7,614 nucleotides of DNA from SIG402 sp045639045 (GTDB taxonomy: Bacteria; Bacillota; Clostridia; Christensenellales; Borkfalkiaceae): assembly GCA_045639045.1 (NCBI GenBank), contig JAZUCI010000032.1:1-7614 (forward strand). Reading direction: 5' to 3'. The notes under the pieces were generated by a model. That model worked only from the letters and a program-made list of their open reading frames with translations, was not told the DNA's origin and did not search any database. Position numbers and translations under genes: made by a program. Shown piece after piece: positions 1 through 6,810 of this stretch; the first letter of the stretch is position 1; every line of letters starts with the position of its first letter.

Positions 1-422
1 CCGCTTGGCCTCCGACTTACGCCGTCGCTTGGGTTTTCAATACGGTATTCTACCGTAAGCTTGCTGCCGCGAAGGGAGAAGGTGATATAAAAGCGGAACG
101 CAAAGGGATAAACCTTTAACGTTTCTTCGGTTTCGGTAAGCAGCATGGTTACCGAAGATTTTGCCTTTTTTACCACCGTAAAGGGCATTTTACGGGCAAA
201 ACCGTGTAACCCCATATCGTACTTTTTGCCCTGCCAAACGTATTCCGCCTTGTACAGTCTGCCCACGATGGGGAACAGGTTATACGCGCGCCCCGACCAA
301 AATTCGGGATCGCCTTGCCACAAATATTCGGTGCCGTCCGCACCGCGAATGGAAGCAAGTTCCGCGCCGAGTTTATCAATCACTACGGTAAGTTCTTTGT
401 TTTTAATGGTAGAAGTTTTCAT
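1..422 (-). CDS. Aldose 1-epimerase (LacX/GalM-like) family protein, partial
   Basis: Only the first 140 codons are inside the window; the gene runs off the left edge with no stop seen. The N-terminus reads as a galactose-mutarotase-like beta-sandwich protein: LGAELASI (residues 18-25), EYLWQGDPEFWSGRA (32-46), LFPIVGRL (49-56) and GLHGFAR (71-77). In the family, the His of HGFAR (here H73) lies in the sugar-binding site and helps interconvert alpha and beta anomers; the substrate cannot be told. Full-length relatives are about 290 residues. The ATG is chosen because a strong AAAGGAG sits 8 nt upstream (431-437) and because it overlaps the tsaD stop as ATGA, suggesting translational coupling and operon membership. 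Oddity: after IENPSD (128-133) the expected FSIGGHPAF-type motif, which carries the second active-site His, does not appear. The last visible residues are GVSRRPS, so the extreme left end may be an assembly artefact, a frameshift or a divergent allele. Confidence 0.8.
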   Translation of the reverse strand, partial: MKTSTIKNKELTVVIDKLGAELASIRGADGTEYLWQGDPEFWSGRAYNLFPIVGRLYKAEYVWQGKKYDMGLHGFARKMPFTVVKKAKSSVTMLLTETEETLKVYPFAFRFYITFSLRGSKLTVEYRIENPSDGVSRRPS

Positions 423-1447
423 TTTTGGTACTCCTTTATAAAATCGGGGATATTTGCCGCCGCATTCAGCGTTAAATCCCCCCTATTATCCGCGTAAAGG
501 TATTGTAAATACCCTTCTGCGGCAATCATTGCGCCGTTATCCGTACACAGTTTCTTTTCGGGCGCGTACAGTTTTACCCCGTCCTTTTTCGCGCGCGCTT
601 CACAAAGGGCGCGAAGATGCCCGTTGGCGGCAACACCGCCCCCTAGGGAAAGGACCTTGTACCCCGTTTCCTTTACCGCGCGGAAGGCTTTATCCACCAA
701 TACCGAAAGCGCGGCGGTTTGGAAGGAAGCGGCTACGTCGGGCACCGAAAAACCTTCGCCCGATTGCGTTTTGGTGTGGCAGTAATTCACCACCGCCGTT
801 TTTAAGCCGCTGTAACTGAAATCGTAACTCTTATCCCCTTTTAACATTTGGGGCATGGGGATTACCGTTTGCCCTTCTTTTGCGGCGCGTTCCACCCCGG
901 GACCACCCGGATAGGGAATCCCAAGCACGCGCGCCACTTTATCAAAAGCTTCCCCCACCGCGTCATCGCGGGTAGAACCAAGCACCGTTAAATCCGTGTA
1001 CGAATTTACTTGTACCACGGCGGTATGCCCACCGCTGGTTAAAAGGGTAATAAAGGGGGGCTTTAAGTCGCTGTTTAGATACCCCGCCGCCACGTGGCCG
1101 CGGATATGGTTTACGGGAAGTAAGGGTTTACCGTACGCGTAAGCAATGCCTTTTGCAAAGGAAACGCCCACGAGAAGCGCGCCCAAAAGCCCCGCGCCGA
1201 AGGTAACCGCTATCCCATCGATTTCCTCAATGGTAACGCCTGCCTTTTGCAAGGCTTGCGTATAGGCGGCATCAATGGCGGTAGCGTGCGCGCGGCTGGC
1301 AATTTCGGGAACTACCCCACCGAACTTAACGTGTTGGTTGCAAGAAGAAATAATGACGTCCGAAAGAATTTCCCTGCCGTTTTTCACTACCGAAACCGCA
1401 GTTTCATCGCACGAAGATTCAATTCCTAAAATCAATACGTCTTTCAT
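419..1447 (-). CDS. tsaD: tRNA N6-adenosine threonylcarbamoyltransferase TsaD
   Basis: TsaD (Gcp/YgjD/Kae1 family) transfers the threonylcarbamoyl group from threonylcarbamoyl-adenylate to A37 of ANN-decoding tRNAs, giving t6A; in bacteria it works in the cytoplasm with TsaB and TsaE. The 342 residues match the usual family length. Visible signatures are the ASKHA nucleotide-fold start GIESSCDETAV (8-18), the metal-binding HIRGH (H114, H118), SGGHT (138-142), TRDDAVGEAFDK (159-170), PGGP (180-183), FSYSGLKT (210-217), GGGVAANGHLR (269-279) and CTDNGAMIA (301-309), with D303 as the expected third metal ligand. The third position of the HxxGH motif is Arg here; it is Glu in E. coli and varies in the family, so no loss of function is implied. 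The start follows AAGGAAA (1453-1459). The stop TGA overlaps the next ATG. tsaB and tsaE are not in the window. Confidence 0.97.
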   Translation of the reverse strand: MKDVLILGIESSCDETAVSVVKNGREILSDVIISSCNQHVKFGGVVPEIASRAHATAIDAAYTQALQKAGVTIEEIDGIAVTFGAGLLGALLVGVSFAKGIAYAYGKPLLPVNHIRGHVAAGYLNSDLKPPFITLLTSGGHTAVVQVNSYTDLTVLGSTRDDAVGEAFDKVARVLGIPYPGGPGVERAAKEGQTVIPMPQMLKGDKSYDFSYSGLKTAVVNYCHTKTQSGEGFSVPDVAASFQTAALSVLVDKAFRAVKETGYKVLSLGGGVAANGHLRALCEARAKKDGVKLYAPEKKLCTDNGAMIAAEGYLQYLYADNRGDLTLNAAANIPDFIKEYQK

Positions 1448-1471
1448 CTTGCTTTCCTTCGCTTTTTCTAT

Positions 1472-1487
1472 GGGGCATAATCGCCCC
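1472..1487 (-). other. Small GC hairpin in the prfB-tsaD spacer
   Basis: GGGGC (1472-1476) and GCCCC (1483-1487) form a 5-bp stem with a 6-nt loop in the 48-nt spacer between the prfB stop and the tsaD start. On the transcribed strand no U-run follows (ATAGAAAAAG), so it is unlikely to terminate transcription. It could slow the polymerase, affect mRNA processing or be chance. Confidence 0.35.
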
Positions 1488-1495
1488 GTTTACTT

Positions 1496-2593
1496 TTAAG
1501 ATTTTTTCAAATAGTCCACGATAAAGGGTTCGATATCCCCATCCATAACCCCTTGCACGTCCGCCGTTTCACAGCCCGTGCGATGGTCTTTTACCATGGT
1601 GTAGGGGCAGAATACGTACGAACGGATTTGGCTACCCCATTCAATTTTTTTAATTTCGCCCTTCAAGTTTTGTTCTTGCGCAAGGCGTTCGGCTTCCCGT
1701 TTTTCAATCAGTTTACTGATTAGCATTTTCATTGCTTTTTCGCGGTTTTGAATTTGACTGCGTTCGTTTTGGCAAGCAACGATAATGCCCGTGGGAAGGT
1801 GGGTAATGCGGATAGCCGATTCGGTTTTGTTTACGTGCTGCCCGCCCGCGCCGCTACTTCTATAGGTATCTACCTTCAGTTCGTCGGGGGAAATTTTAAT
1901 TTCGCCGTCTTCTTCAATTTCGGGAATAACTTCTACCGAAGAAAAGGAAGTTTGCCTTCTTGCGTTGGCATCGAAGGGGGAAATACGAACCAAACGGTGT
2001 ACGCCCTTTTCGGCTTTTAAGTAGCCGTAAGCGTTGATACCCGAAACGCGGATGGTTACGGATTTAATACCCGCTTCATCCCCGTCCAATCGATCCATTT
2101 CCTCAATTTTATATCCCTTGCGTTCGGCGTACATCATATACATGCGGTACAGCATCTCCGTCCAATCGCACGCTTCGGTACCGCCCGCGCCCGAGTGTAA
2201 GGTCATAATCGCATCGTTCGCATCGTATTTACCGCGAAGAAGGGCGCGAATGCGCATTTGTTCCATATCTTCTTCGGCGGTTTTTAATTCCGATTCTAAT
2301 TCTTCCACCATACTTTCGTCGTTTTCTTCCAAAATCAATTGTAGCATGGTTTCGGAATCTTCTACGCTTTGGCTGGTTTTATCAAAAGCGCCCACCTTGT
2401 TTTCCAAGGCGCTGATTTCCCTACCGATTTTCGCGGATTTTTCTAAATCCTGCCAAATTTCGGGGTTTTCCTGCTCCTTTTTCAGTTCCGCAAGGCGCGT
2501 TTTTAAACTTTCTAATTCTAACGCTTCCGCCGTTTCCGCAAGCACGGTACGAAGGGCGCGGATGCGCATTTGGTATTCGTCTACTTTAATCAT
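1496..2593 (-). CDS. prfB: Peptide chain release factor 2 (RF2)
   Basis: Class I release factor that reads UAA and UGA in the ribosomal A site and triggers hydrolysis of peptidyl-tRNA. Its 365 residues are the normal length. It is RF2 and not RF1 because the stop-codon recognition loop reads SPF (205-207, in RISPFDANARRQTSF) rather than PxT. The catalytic GGQ is at 250-252 in SSGAGGQHVNKTES. Domain 1 is a charged helical region (about 1-115). HSGAGGTEACDW (133-144) and the C-terminal SYVFCPYTMVKDHRTG (325-340) are typical. The reading frame is continuous through the place where most bacterial prfB genes carry an in-frame UGA and a +1 frameshift (around codon 25, TTA GAA TTA here), so that autoregulation is absent. 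It starts 12 nt after the secA stop, and its AAGGA shares the last two bases of that stop, fitting coupled translation in one operon. Confidence 0.97.
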   Translation of the reverse strand: MIKVDEYQMRIRALRTVLAETAEALELESLKTRLAELKKEQENPEIWQDLEKSAKIGREISALENKVGAFDKTSQSVEDSETMLQLILEENDESMVEELESELKTAEEDMEQMRIRALLRGKYDANDAIMTLHSGAGGTEACDWTEMLYRMYMMYAERKGYKIEEMDRLDGDEAGIKSVTIRVSGINAYGYLKAEKGVHRLVRISPFDANARRQTSFSSVEVIPEIEEDGEIKISPDELKVDTYRSSGAGGQHVNKTESAIRITHLPTGIIVACQNERSQIQNREKAMKMLISKLIEKREAERLAQEQNLKGEIKKIEWGSQIRSYVFCPYTMVKDHRTGCETADVQGVMDGDIEPFIVDYLKKS

Positions 2594-2605
2594 TTTTCGG
2601 TTTCC

Positions 2606-5311
2606 TTAAGCGTTTTTACCGCAGCAGTCCTTATATTTTCTACCGCTACCGCAGGGGCAGGGCGCGTTTCTGCCCACCTTGTTGCTATGCGCGGTTACGG
2701 GGCCTTTATGCAAGTCTTCTTCCACGCGCTTTACGGGGGCTTTTCTAACTTCCGCTTTCAGTAACAGTTGTACGGTATCGTGTTGGATGCTTTCAATCAG
2801 TTCGTCGAACATAGCGAACCCTTCGCGCTTGTACGCCAAAATGGGATCGTCGTTCCCGAAAGCGCGTAGCCCGATACCGCGGCGAAGTTGATCCATCGCG
2901 TCGATATGGTCAATCCACTTACTATCTACCGTTTTCAGCATTACTTGGCGTTCAAATTCGTGATAGTCAAAGCCTTGTTCTTTGTAGCTGGCAATCTTTT
3001 CTTCGTACGCTTCTACCGTTGCCTTTAAAAGTTTTTCTTCCACCGAAGCGGCGGTGCAGTTGCGCTGCATTTCGGGGGTGAAGAATTCCGTATCTTTGGG
3101 AAGAAGTTTATCTTCCACGTTTTTATTCAAGCGATCCGCGTCCCAACCGCTGGGTTGCACGCCTAAATCTTCGGAAGCGGCAAGCACACCGTGTACGTAA
3201 TCGGGAATCAGTTTTAGAATATCTTCGTGTACGTTTTCCCCTTTTAGCACCTTATGGCGTTCTTTGTAAATTACCGCGCGTTGTACGTTCATTACGTTAT
3301 CGTATTCCAACACTTGGCGGCGAATACCGAAGTTTTTGCCTTCAATATTGCGTTGCGCGTTTTCCACCGAATGGGAAAGCATTTTGCTTTGAATACAGGT
3401 ATCTTCGTCAATTTTGAAGAAGCTGTAAATTCGTTGCATCCGTTCCCCACCGAAGCGAATGGCAAGTTCGTCCTCCAAGGAAATAAAGAATACCGAAGTA
3501 CCTTCGTCCCCTTGACGGCCGCTTCGACCGCGAAGCTGGTTATCAATACGGCGGGATTCGTGACGTTCGCTACCGATGATGCAAAGCCCGCCCGCTTCCA
3601 TTACCTTTTTCTTTTCTTCGTCCGTTTGCTTTTTGAATTCGGCGTGCAATTTAGCGTATTCTTCGCGTACCGCTTGCGCTTCTTCCCCAATATCCGTTAG
3701 GTAAGAGGTGGCAAGTTCAATCAGTTCGGTAGGCGTACCCTTTGCGCGCAGTTTCGCCTTCGCCATATATTCGGGGTTACCGCCAAGCAAAATATCCGTA
3801 CCACGACCTGCCATGTTGGTTGCAATGGTAACCGCGCCAAGGCGCCCCGCTTGCGCTACGATTTCCGCTTCGCGTTCGTGGTTCTTCGCGTTTAATACGT
3901 TGTGGCGAACGCCCTTGCCCACGAGAAGGCGGGAAAGTTCTTCGGATTTTTCTACGGTGATGGTACCCACCAAAATGGGTTGCCCCGTTTTATGGCGTTC
4001 CACGATTTCGTTAATGATCGCGCGTTGTTTACCCGCAACGGTGGAATAAATGCAATCGGGTAAATCCTTTCTTGCTACGGGTACGTTGGTGGGGATTTCC
4101 ACTACGTCCAAAGCGTAAATACTGCGGAATTCTTCTTCCTCCGTTTTCGCAGTACCCGTCATACCCGAAAGTTTGCGGTATAAGCGGAAATAGTTTTGGA
4201 AGGTGATGGTTGCAAAGGTTTTGTTTTCGTTTCTGATAGGCACGTTTTCCTTTGCTTCGATGGCCTGGTGTAAGCCTTCGCTATATCTTCTACCAATCAT
4301 CAAACGCCCCGTAAATTCGTCAACGATAATAATTTCGCCGTCCGAAACCACGTAGTCGTTATCCCTTTTGAAAATATAGTGCGCTTTTAACGCTTGTTGC
4401 AAGTGGTGGTTCAAATCCGCGTTTTCAATATCCCCAAGGTTATCCAGCTTAAAGTATTTTTCCGCTTTTCTTGCGCCGTCTTCGGTAATTTGTACGGTTT
4501 TTTCCTTGATATCCACGGTGAAATCTTCTTCGGGGCGCAACGTTTTTACAAAGCGGTTTGCGGAATAGTACAGTTCGCTGCTCTTATCCCCTTTCCCGGA
4601 GATGATTAAGGGGGTACGCGCTTCGTCGATTAAGATGCTATCCACTTCGTCCACGATGGCAAACTGCAATTCGCGTTGCAGCATAGCGGACATATTCGTT
4701 TTTAGGTTATCGCGCAGGTAGTCAAAGCCCATTTCGTTGTTGGTGCCGTAGGTGATATCCGCGCGGTAAGCTTTTTGCTTTTCCTCCTCGCTCATATCGT
4801 GCAAAATGCAACCCACGGAAAGCCCCAAATAGCGGTAGATTTTACCCATCCATACCGCGTCGCGTTCCGCCAAGTATTCGTTTACGGTTACGATATGCAC
4901 GCCCTTGCCCGTAAGCGCGTTTAAATATGCGGGAAGGGTGGAAGTTAAGGTTTTACCTTCCCCCGTTTTCATTTCCGCAACGCGGCCTTGGTGCAACACG
5001 ATACCGCCCATAATTTGCACCCTATAATGGCGCATTTTCATTACCCGCCACGCGGCTTCGCGCACTACGGCGAACGCGTCGGGCATAATTTCGTCTAAAG
5101 CGGCGGATTCATCCACCCCTTTTCTGGTTTTTGCTTGGCGCGCTTCAATTTCCGCCAAACGGTTTTTCAGTACTTCCGTTTGCGCTTTTAACTCTTCCTC
5201 ACTCATAGCGGCGTACTTTGCTTCTAACGCAAGCACTTCCTCCGCTTGTTTATCTAATCGTTTAACGTTGCGACGGTTCGTACCGTTCGCAAGGTAGGAA
5301 AACAGACCCAT
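2606..5311 (-). CDS. secA: Preprotein translocase ATPase SecA
   Basis: Motor ATPase that drives unfolded preproteins through SecYEG at the cytoplasmic membrane. Its 901 residues are a full-length form. Motifs in order are GGIVLHQGRVAEMKTGEGKT with Walker A ending at T121, the Walker B region IVDEVDSILIDEART (219-233) within NBD1, the preprotein cross-linking domain (about 235-375), SGMTGTA (382-388), the NBD2 motif ATNMAGRGTDILLGGN (497-512), and ERHESRRIDNQLRGRSGRQGD (582-602). The helical scaffold/wing region includes KWIDHIDAMDQLRRGIGLR (798-816). The tail ends in a SEC-C zinc site with C885, C887, C896 and C897, which in relatives binds SecB and/or phospholipid. A charged segment of about 60 residues lies between the two NBD2 motifs. 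AAAAGGAG (5323-5330) lies 11 nt before the ATG. It is the first gene of the run, with prfB directly downstream, an arrangement also seen in Bacillus. Confidence 0.98.
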   Translation of the reverse strand: MGLFSYLANGTNRRNVKRLDKQAEEVLALEAKYAAMSEEELKAQTEVLKNRLAEIEARQAKTRKGVDESAALDEIMPDAFAVVREAAWRVMKMRHYRVQIMGGIVLHQGRVAEMKTGEGKTLTSTLPAYLNALTGKGVHIVTVNEYLAERDAVWMGKIYRYLGLSVGCILHDMSEEEKQKAYRADITYGTNNEMGFDYLRDNLKTNMSAMLQRELQFAIVDEVDSILIDEARTPLIISGKGDKSSELYYSANRFVKTLRPEEDFTVDIKEKTVQITEDGARKAEKYFKLDNLGDIENADLNHHLQQALKAHYIFKRDNDYVVSDGEIIIVDEFTGRLMIGRRYSEGLHQAIEAKENVPIRNENKTFATITFQNYFRLYRKLSGMTGTAKTEEEEFRSIYALDVVEIPTNVPVARKDLPDCIYSTVAGKQRAIINEIVERHKTGQPILVGTITVEKSEELSRLLVGKGVRHNVLNAKNHEREAEIVAQAGRLGAVTIATNMAGRGTDILLGGNPEYMAKAKLRAKGTPTELIELATSYLTDIGEEAQAVREEYAKLHAEFKKQTDEEKKKVMEAGGLCIIGSERHESRRIDNQLRGRSGRQGDEGTSVFFISLEDELAIRFGGERMQRIYSFFKIDEDTCIQSKMLSHSVENAQRNIEGKNFGIRRQVLEYDNVMNVQRAVIYKERHKVLKGENVHEDILKLIPDYVHGVLAASEDLGVQPSGWDADRLNKNVEDKLLPKDTEFFTPEMQRNCTAASVEEKLLKATVEAYEEKIASYKEQGFDYHEFERQVMLKTVDSKWIDHIDAMDQLRRGIGLRAFGNDDPILAYKREGFAMFDELIESIQHDTVQLLLKAEVRKAPVKRVEEDLHKGPVTAHSNKVGRNAPCPCGSGRKYKDCCGKNA

Positions 5312-5322
5312 TTTGCCTACTA

Positions 5323-5330
5323 CTCCTTTT
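5323..5330 (-). promoter_or_regulatory. secA ribosome binding site
   Basis: On the minus strand this reads AAAAGGAG, a strong Shine-Dalgarno sequence, 11 nt from the secA ATG. The spacing is at the long end of the usual range. It fixes the start at MGLFSYLANG, which matches the normal SecA N-terminus. Confidence 0.7.
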
Positions 5331-5347
5331 AAATTTTATTCCACACC

Positions 5348-5376
5348 ATTATACCGCAATTTCCCAAAAATGTAAA
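5348..5376 (-). promoter_or_regulatory. Sigma-A-type promoter of the secA operon
   Basis: On the minus strand, -35 TTTACA (5371-5376), a 17-bp spacer and a perfect -10 TATAAT (5348-5353). Transcription should begin near 5341, giving a leader of about 30 nt with the RBS inside it. This is one base from the consensus -35 and is the only obvious promoter for the secA-prfB-tsaD-epimerase run in the window. Confidence 0.85.
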
Positions 5377-5408
5377 TAGTTTCCGAAGTATTTTACGAAG
5401 TAAACGCG

Positions 5409-5446
5409 TTTTTTTCTTAAATTTTTACTTGATTTTTGCCGTTTTT
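5409..5446. promoter_or_regulatory. Phased T-tracts between divergent promoters
   Basis: Four runs of T on the plus strand lie at 5409-5415, 5422-5426, 5433-5437 and 5442-5446. Their centres are about 12, 11 and 9 bp apart, close to one helical turn, which in known cases produces intrinsic DNA bending. They lie about 33 to 70 bp upstream of the secA -35 and about 53 to 90 bp upstream of the metK -35. They could act as UP-like elements or a binding platform for a nucleoid protein; that role is inferred. Confidence 0.45.
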
Positions 5447-5460
5447 ATTTCACGCCCCCT

Positions 5461-5477
5461 GTTTTCCGTAGGAAAAC
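5461..5477. promoter_or_regulatory. Perfect 7-3-7 palindrome, candidate operator
   Basis: GTTTTCC, GTA, GGAAAAC form an exact inverted repeat whose right edge is 21 bp upstream of the metK -35 box. No U-tract follows on either strand, so it does not look like a terminator. The position and symmetry suit a dimeric regulator acting on metK, or on both divergent genes. I do not recognise the site as that of a known regulator. Confidence 0.4.
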
Positions 5478-5498
5478 GATAAAAAACCCTTCGTTTGA

Positions 5499-5527
5499 TT
5501 GACTTTATCTTGCCCTTGTGGTATGAT
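5499..5527 (+). promoter_or_regulatory. Extended -10 promoter of metK
   Basis: -35 TTGACT (5499-5504), a 17-bp spacer and -10 TATGAT (5522-5527), with TGG directly before the -10 giving an extended -10 element. Transcription should start near 5534, leaving an untranslated leader of under 30 nt before metK. That leader is too short for a SAM-sensing riboswitch or a T-box. Confidence 0.85.
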
Positions 5528-5548
5528 AAGTAAACAAAACGTAAGAAC

Positions 5549-5553
5549 AAGGA
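5549..5553 (+). promoter_or_regulatory. metK ribosome binding site
   Basis: AAGGA lies 8 nt before the ATG at 5562. This, with the family's N-terminus (FTSExVxEGHPDK), fixes the start there and rules out the longer in-frame ATG at 5499, which would fall on the promoter's -35 box. Confidence 0.8.
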
Positions 5554-5561
5554 AAAAGAAG

Positions 5562-6728
5562 ATGAAAAAGTTTTTTACTAGCGAATGCGTAACCGAAGGG
5601 CATCCCGATAAGGTGTGCGACTGTGTTTCGGACGCGGTTTTGGACGCGTTTTTAGCCATTGACGAAAACGCACGCGTTGCTTGCGAAACGACCGCTTCCC
5701 CCGATTTAATTTTGGTTATGGGGGAAATAACCGCAAACGGCAACGTGGATATTGAAAAAATTGCAAGGGACACCGTGTGTGAAATCGGCTATAACGGGGA
5801 ACGCGCGGGGTTTGACGGCAACGCTTGTAAGGTGATTATTAACGTGCACAAGCAAAGCGCGGATATCGCCTTAGGGGTGGATGCTTCCTTAGAAAAGAAA
5901 AACGGCGGGGATGAAACGGACACCGTGGGCGCAGGCGACCAAGGGATGATGTTTGGCTACGCCACGGATGAAACCGAAGAAAAAATGCCCTTAACCTTGG
6001 TTTTGGCGCACAAACTGACCAAACGTTTGACGGACGTAAGAAAGCAAGGGATTTTGGATTATTTACTCCCAGACGGAAAAGCGCAAGTAACCGTGGAATA
6101 CGATTGTGGCGAGCCCACGCGCGTGGATGCGGTTGTGGTTTCCTCCCAACACGCGAAAAACGTGGATATGGAAACCCTTCGCGCAGATATTAAACGCGAA
6201 GTAATTGAAAAGGTGATCCCCGCAAAATATTTAGATGAAAACACCAAGTATTTTATCAACCCCACGGGCAGATTTGAAATCGGCGGCCCCGTTGGCGATA
6301 CGGGATTGACGGGCAGAAAAATTATCGTAGATACCTACGGCGGCGCATGCCCCCACGGCGGCGGCGCGTTTAGCGGTAAGGATCCCACCAAGGTAGACCG
6401 CAGCGCGGCGTATATGGCGCGTTACGTGTGCAAAAACTTGGTTGCGGCAGGCCTTTGCAAGGAAGTTATGATGGAAGTTGCATACGCCATCGGCGTTGCG
6501 CGCCCCCTTTCCCTTTTCATCAACACCTACGGCACGGGGGTTTTAAGCGACGAAGCGATTGCAAAAATCGTAGAAACGGAATTTGACCTTCGCCCCGCGG
6601 CAATTATCAAAACCCTGAATTTAAGAAAACCCGTTTTCCGCCAAACTGCGGCGTACGGGCATTTTGGAAGGGATGAATTTGCTTGGGAAAAGACGGATAG
6701 AGTAAACGATTTGAAAAAGTATTTATAA
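5562..6728 (+). CDS. metK: S-adenosylmethionine synthetase (methionine adenosyltransferase)
   Basis: Cytoplasmic enzyme that makes S-adenosylmethionine from methionine and ATP, releasing phosphate and pyrophosphate. It supplies methyl groups and the aminopropyl donor for polyamines. The 388 residues are the usual length. Signatures are FTSECVTEGHPDKVCD (5-20) with H14 and D16, GAGDQGMMFGY (123-133), FINPTGRFEIGGPVGDTGLTGRK (231-253) with R252 and K253, GGGAFSGKDPTKVDRSAAY (266-284) with K273, K277 and D279, and the C-terminal AYGHFGRDEFAWEKTD (364-379). These residues align with the E. coli active site (H14, D16, R244, K245, K265, K269, D271). The segment before GGGAFSGKD reads GGACPH where E. 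coli has GGMARH; the difference is outside the listed catalytic residues. It stands alone, divergent from secA, with its own promoter and terminator. No riboswitch is visible. Confidence 0.98.
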   Translation: MKKFFTSECVTEGHPDKVCDCVSDAVLDAFLAIDENARVACETTASPDLILVMGEITANGNVDIEKIARDTVCEIGYNGERAGFDGNACKVIINVHKQSADIALGVDASLEKKNGGDETDTVGAGDQGMMFGYATDETEEKMPLTLVLAHKLTKRLTDVRKQGILDYLLPDGKAQVTVEYDCGEPTRVDAVVVSSQHAKNVDMETLRADIKREVIEKVIPAKYLDENTKYFINPTGRFEIGGPVGDTGLTGRKIIVDTYGGACPHGGGAFSGKDPTKVDRSAAYMARYVCKNLVAAGLCKEVMMEVAYAIGVARPLSLFINTYGTGVLSDEAIAKIVETEFDLRPAAIIKTLNLRKPVFRQTAAYGHFGRDEFAWEKTDRVNDLKKYL

Positions 6729-6735
6729 AAAATTT

Positions 6736-6768
6736 TCGCCCTTGGGTTTTCCCTTGGGCGATTTTTTT
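6736..6768 (+). terminator. Intrinsic terminator of metK
   Basis: The hairpin begins 8 nt after the metK stop. An outer 6-bp stem, TCGCCC (6736-6741) with GGGCGA (6756-6761), is followed by a TT/TT internal mismatch, an inner GGG/CCC stem and a TTTT loop. Seven T (6762-6768) follow. This is a standard rho-independent terminator for metK. Confidence 0.9.
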
Positions 6769-6785
6769 AGAAGTGTGATAAAAAA

Positions 6786-6808
6786 TTGTAAAAATATCCA
6801 CTTTACAA
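6786..6808. repeat. 7-bp inverted repeat in AT-rich spacer
   Basis: TTGTAAA (6786-6792) and TTTACAA (6802-6808) are exact inverted copies 9 bp apart. They lie between the metK terminator and the intergenic repeat element. No gene begins here, so a regulatory role is unclear; the match may be chance in AT-rich DNA. Confidence 0.4.
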
Positions 6809-6810
6809 CC

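Noticed and set aside
114..116. HIRGH in TsaD (residues 114-118) as a broken metal site
   Set aside because: Both His ligands and the distal Asp (D303) are present; the third motif position varies across bacterial TsaD proteins. The coordinates here are residue numbers.
454..819. 121-codon open frame on the plus strand inside tsaD
   Set aside because: Antisense shadow of tsaD; Arg/Pro-rich composition typical of a complement frame, and no recognisable domain.
2034..2609. 191-codon open frame on the plus strand inside prfB
   Set aside because: Antisense to a well-supported RF2 gene; Ser-rich low-information translation with no family resemblance.
3254..3700. 148-codon open frame on the plus strand inside secA
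   Set aside because: Antisense shadow of the conserved SecA motor region; no RBS or domain.
5499..5561. Longer metK start giving 21 extra N-terminal residues
   Set aside because: It would begin on the -35 box, has no RBS, and adds residues absent from the family. The ATG at 5562 has AAGGA 8 nt upstream and the canonical N-terminus.
5450..5773. 107-codon minus-strand frame across the metK promoter and start
   Set aside because: It overlaps the metK coding start and its promoter, has no supporting RBS, and its sequence is the complement of conserved MetK codons.
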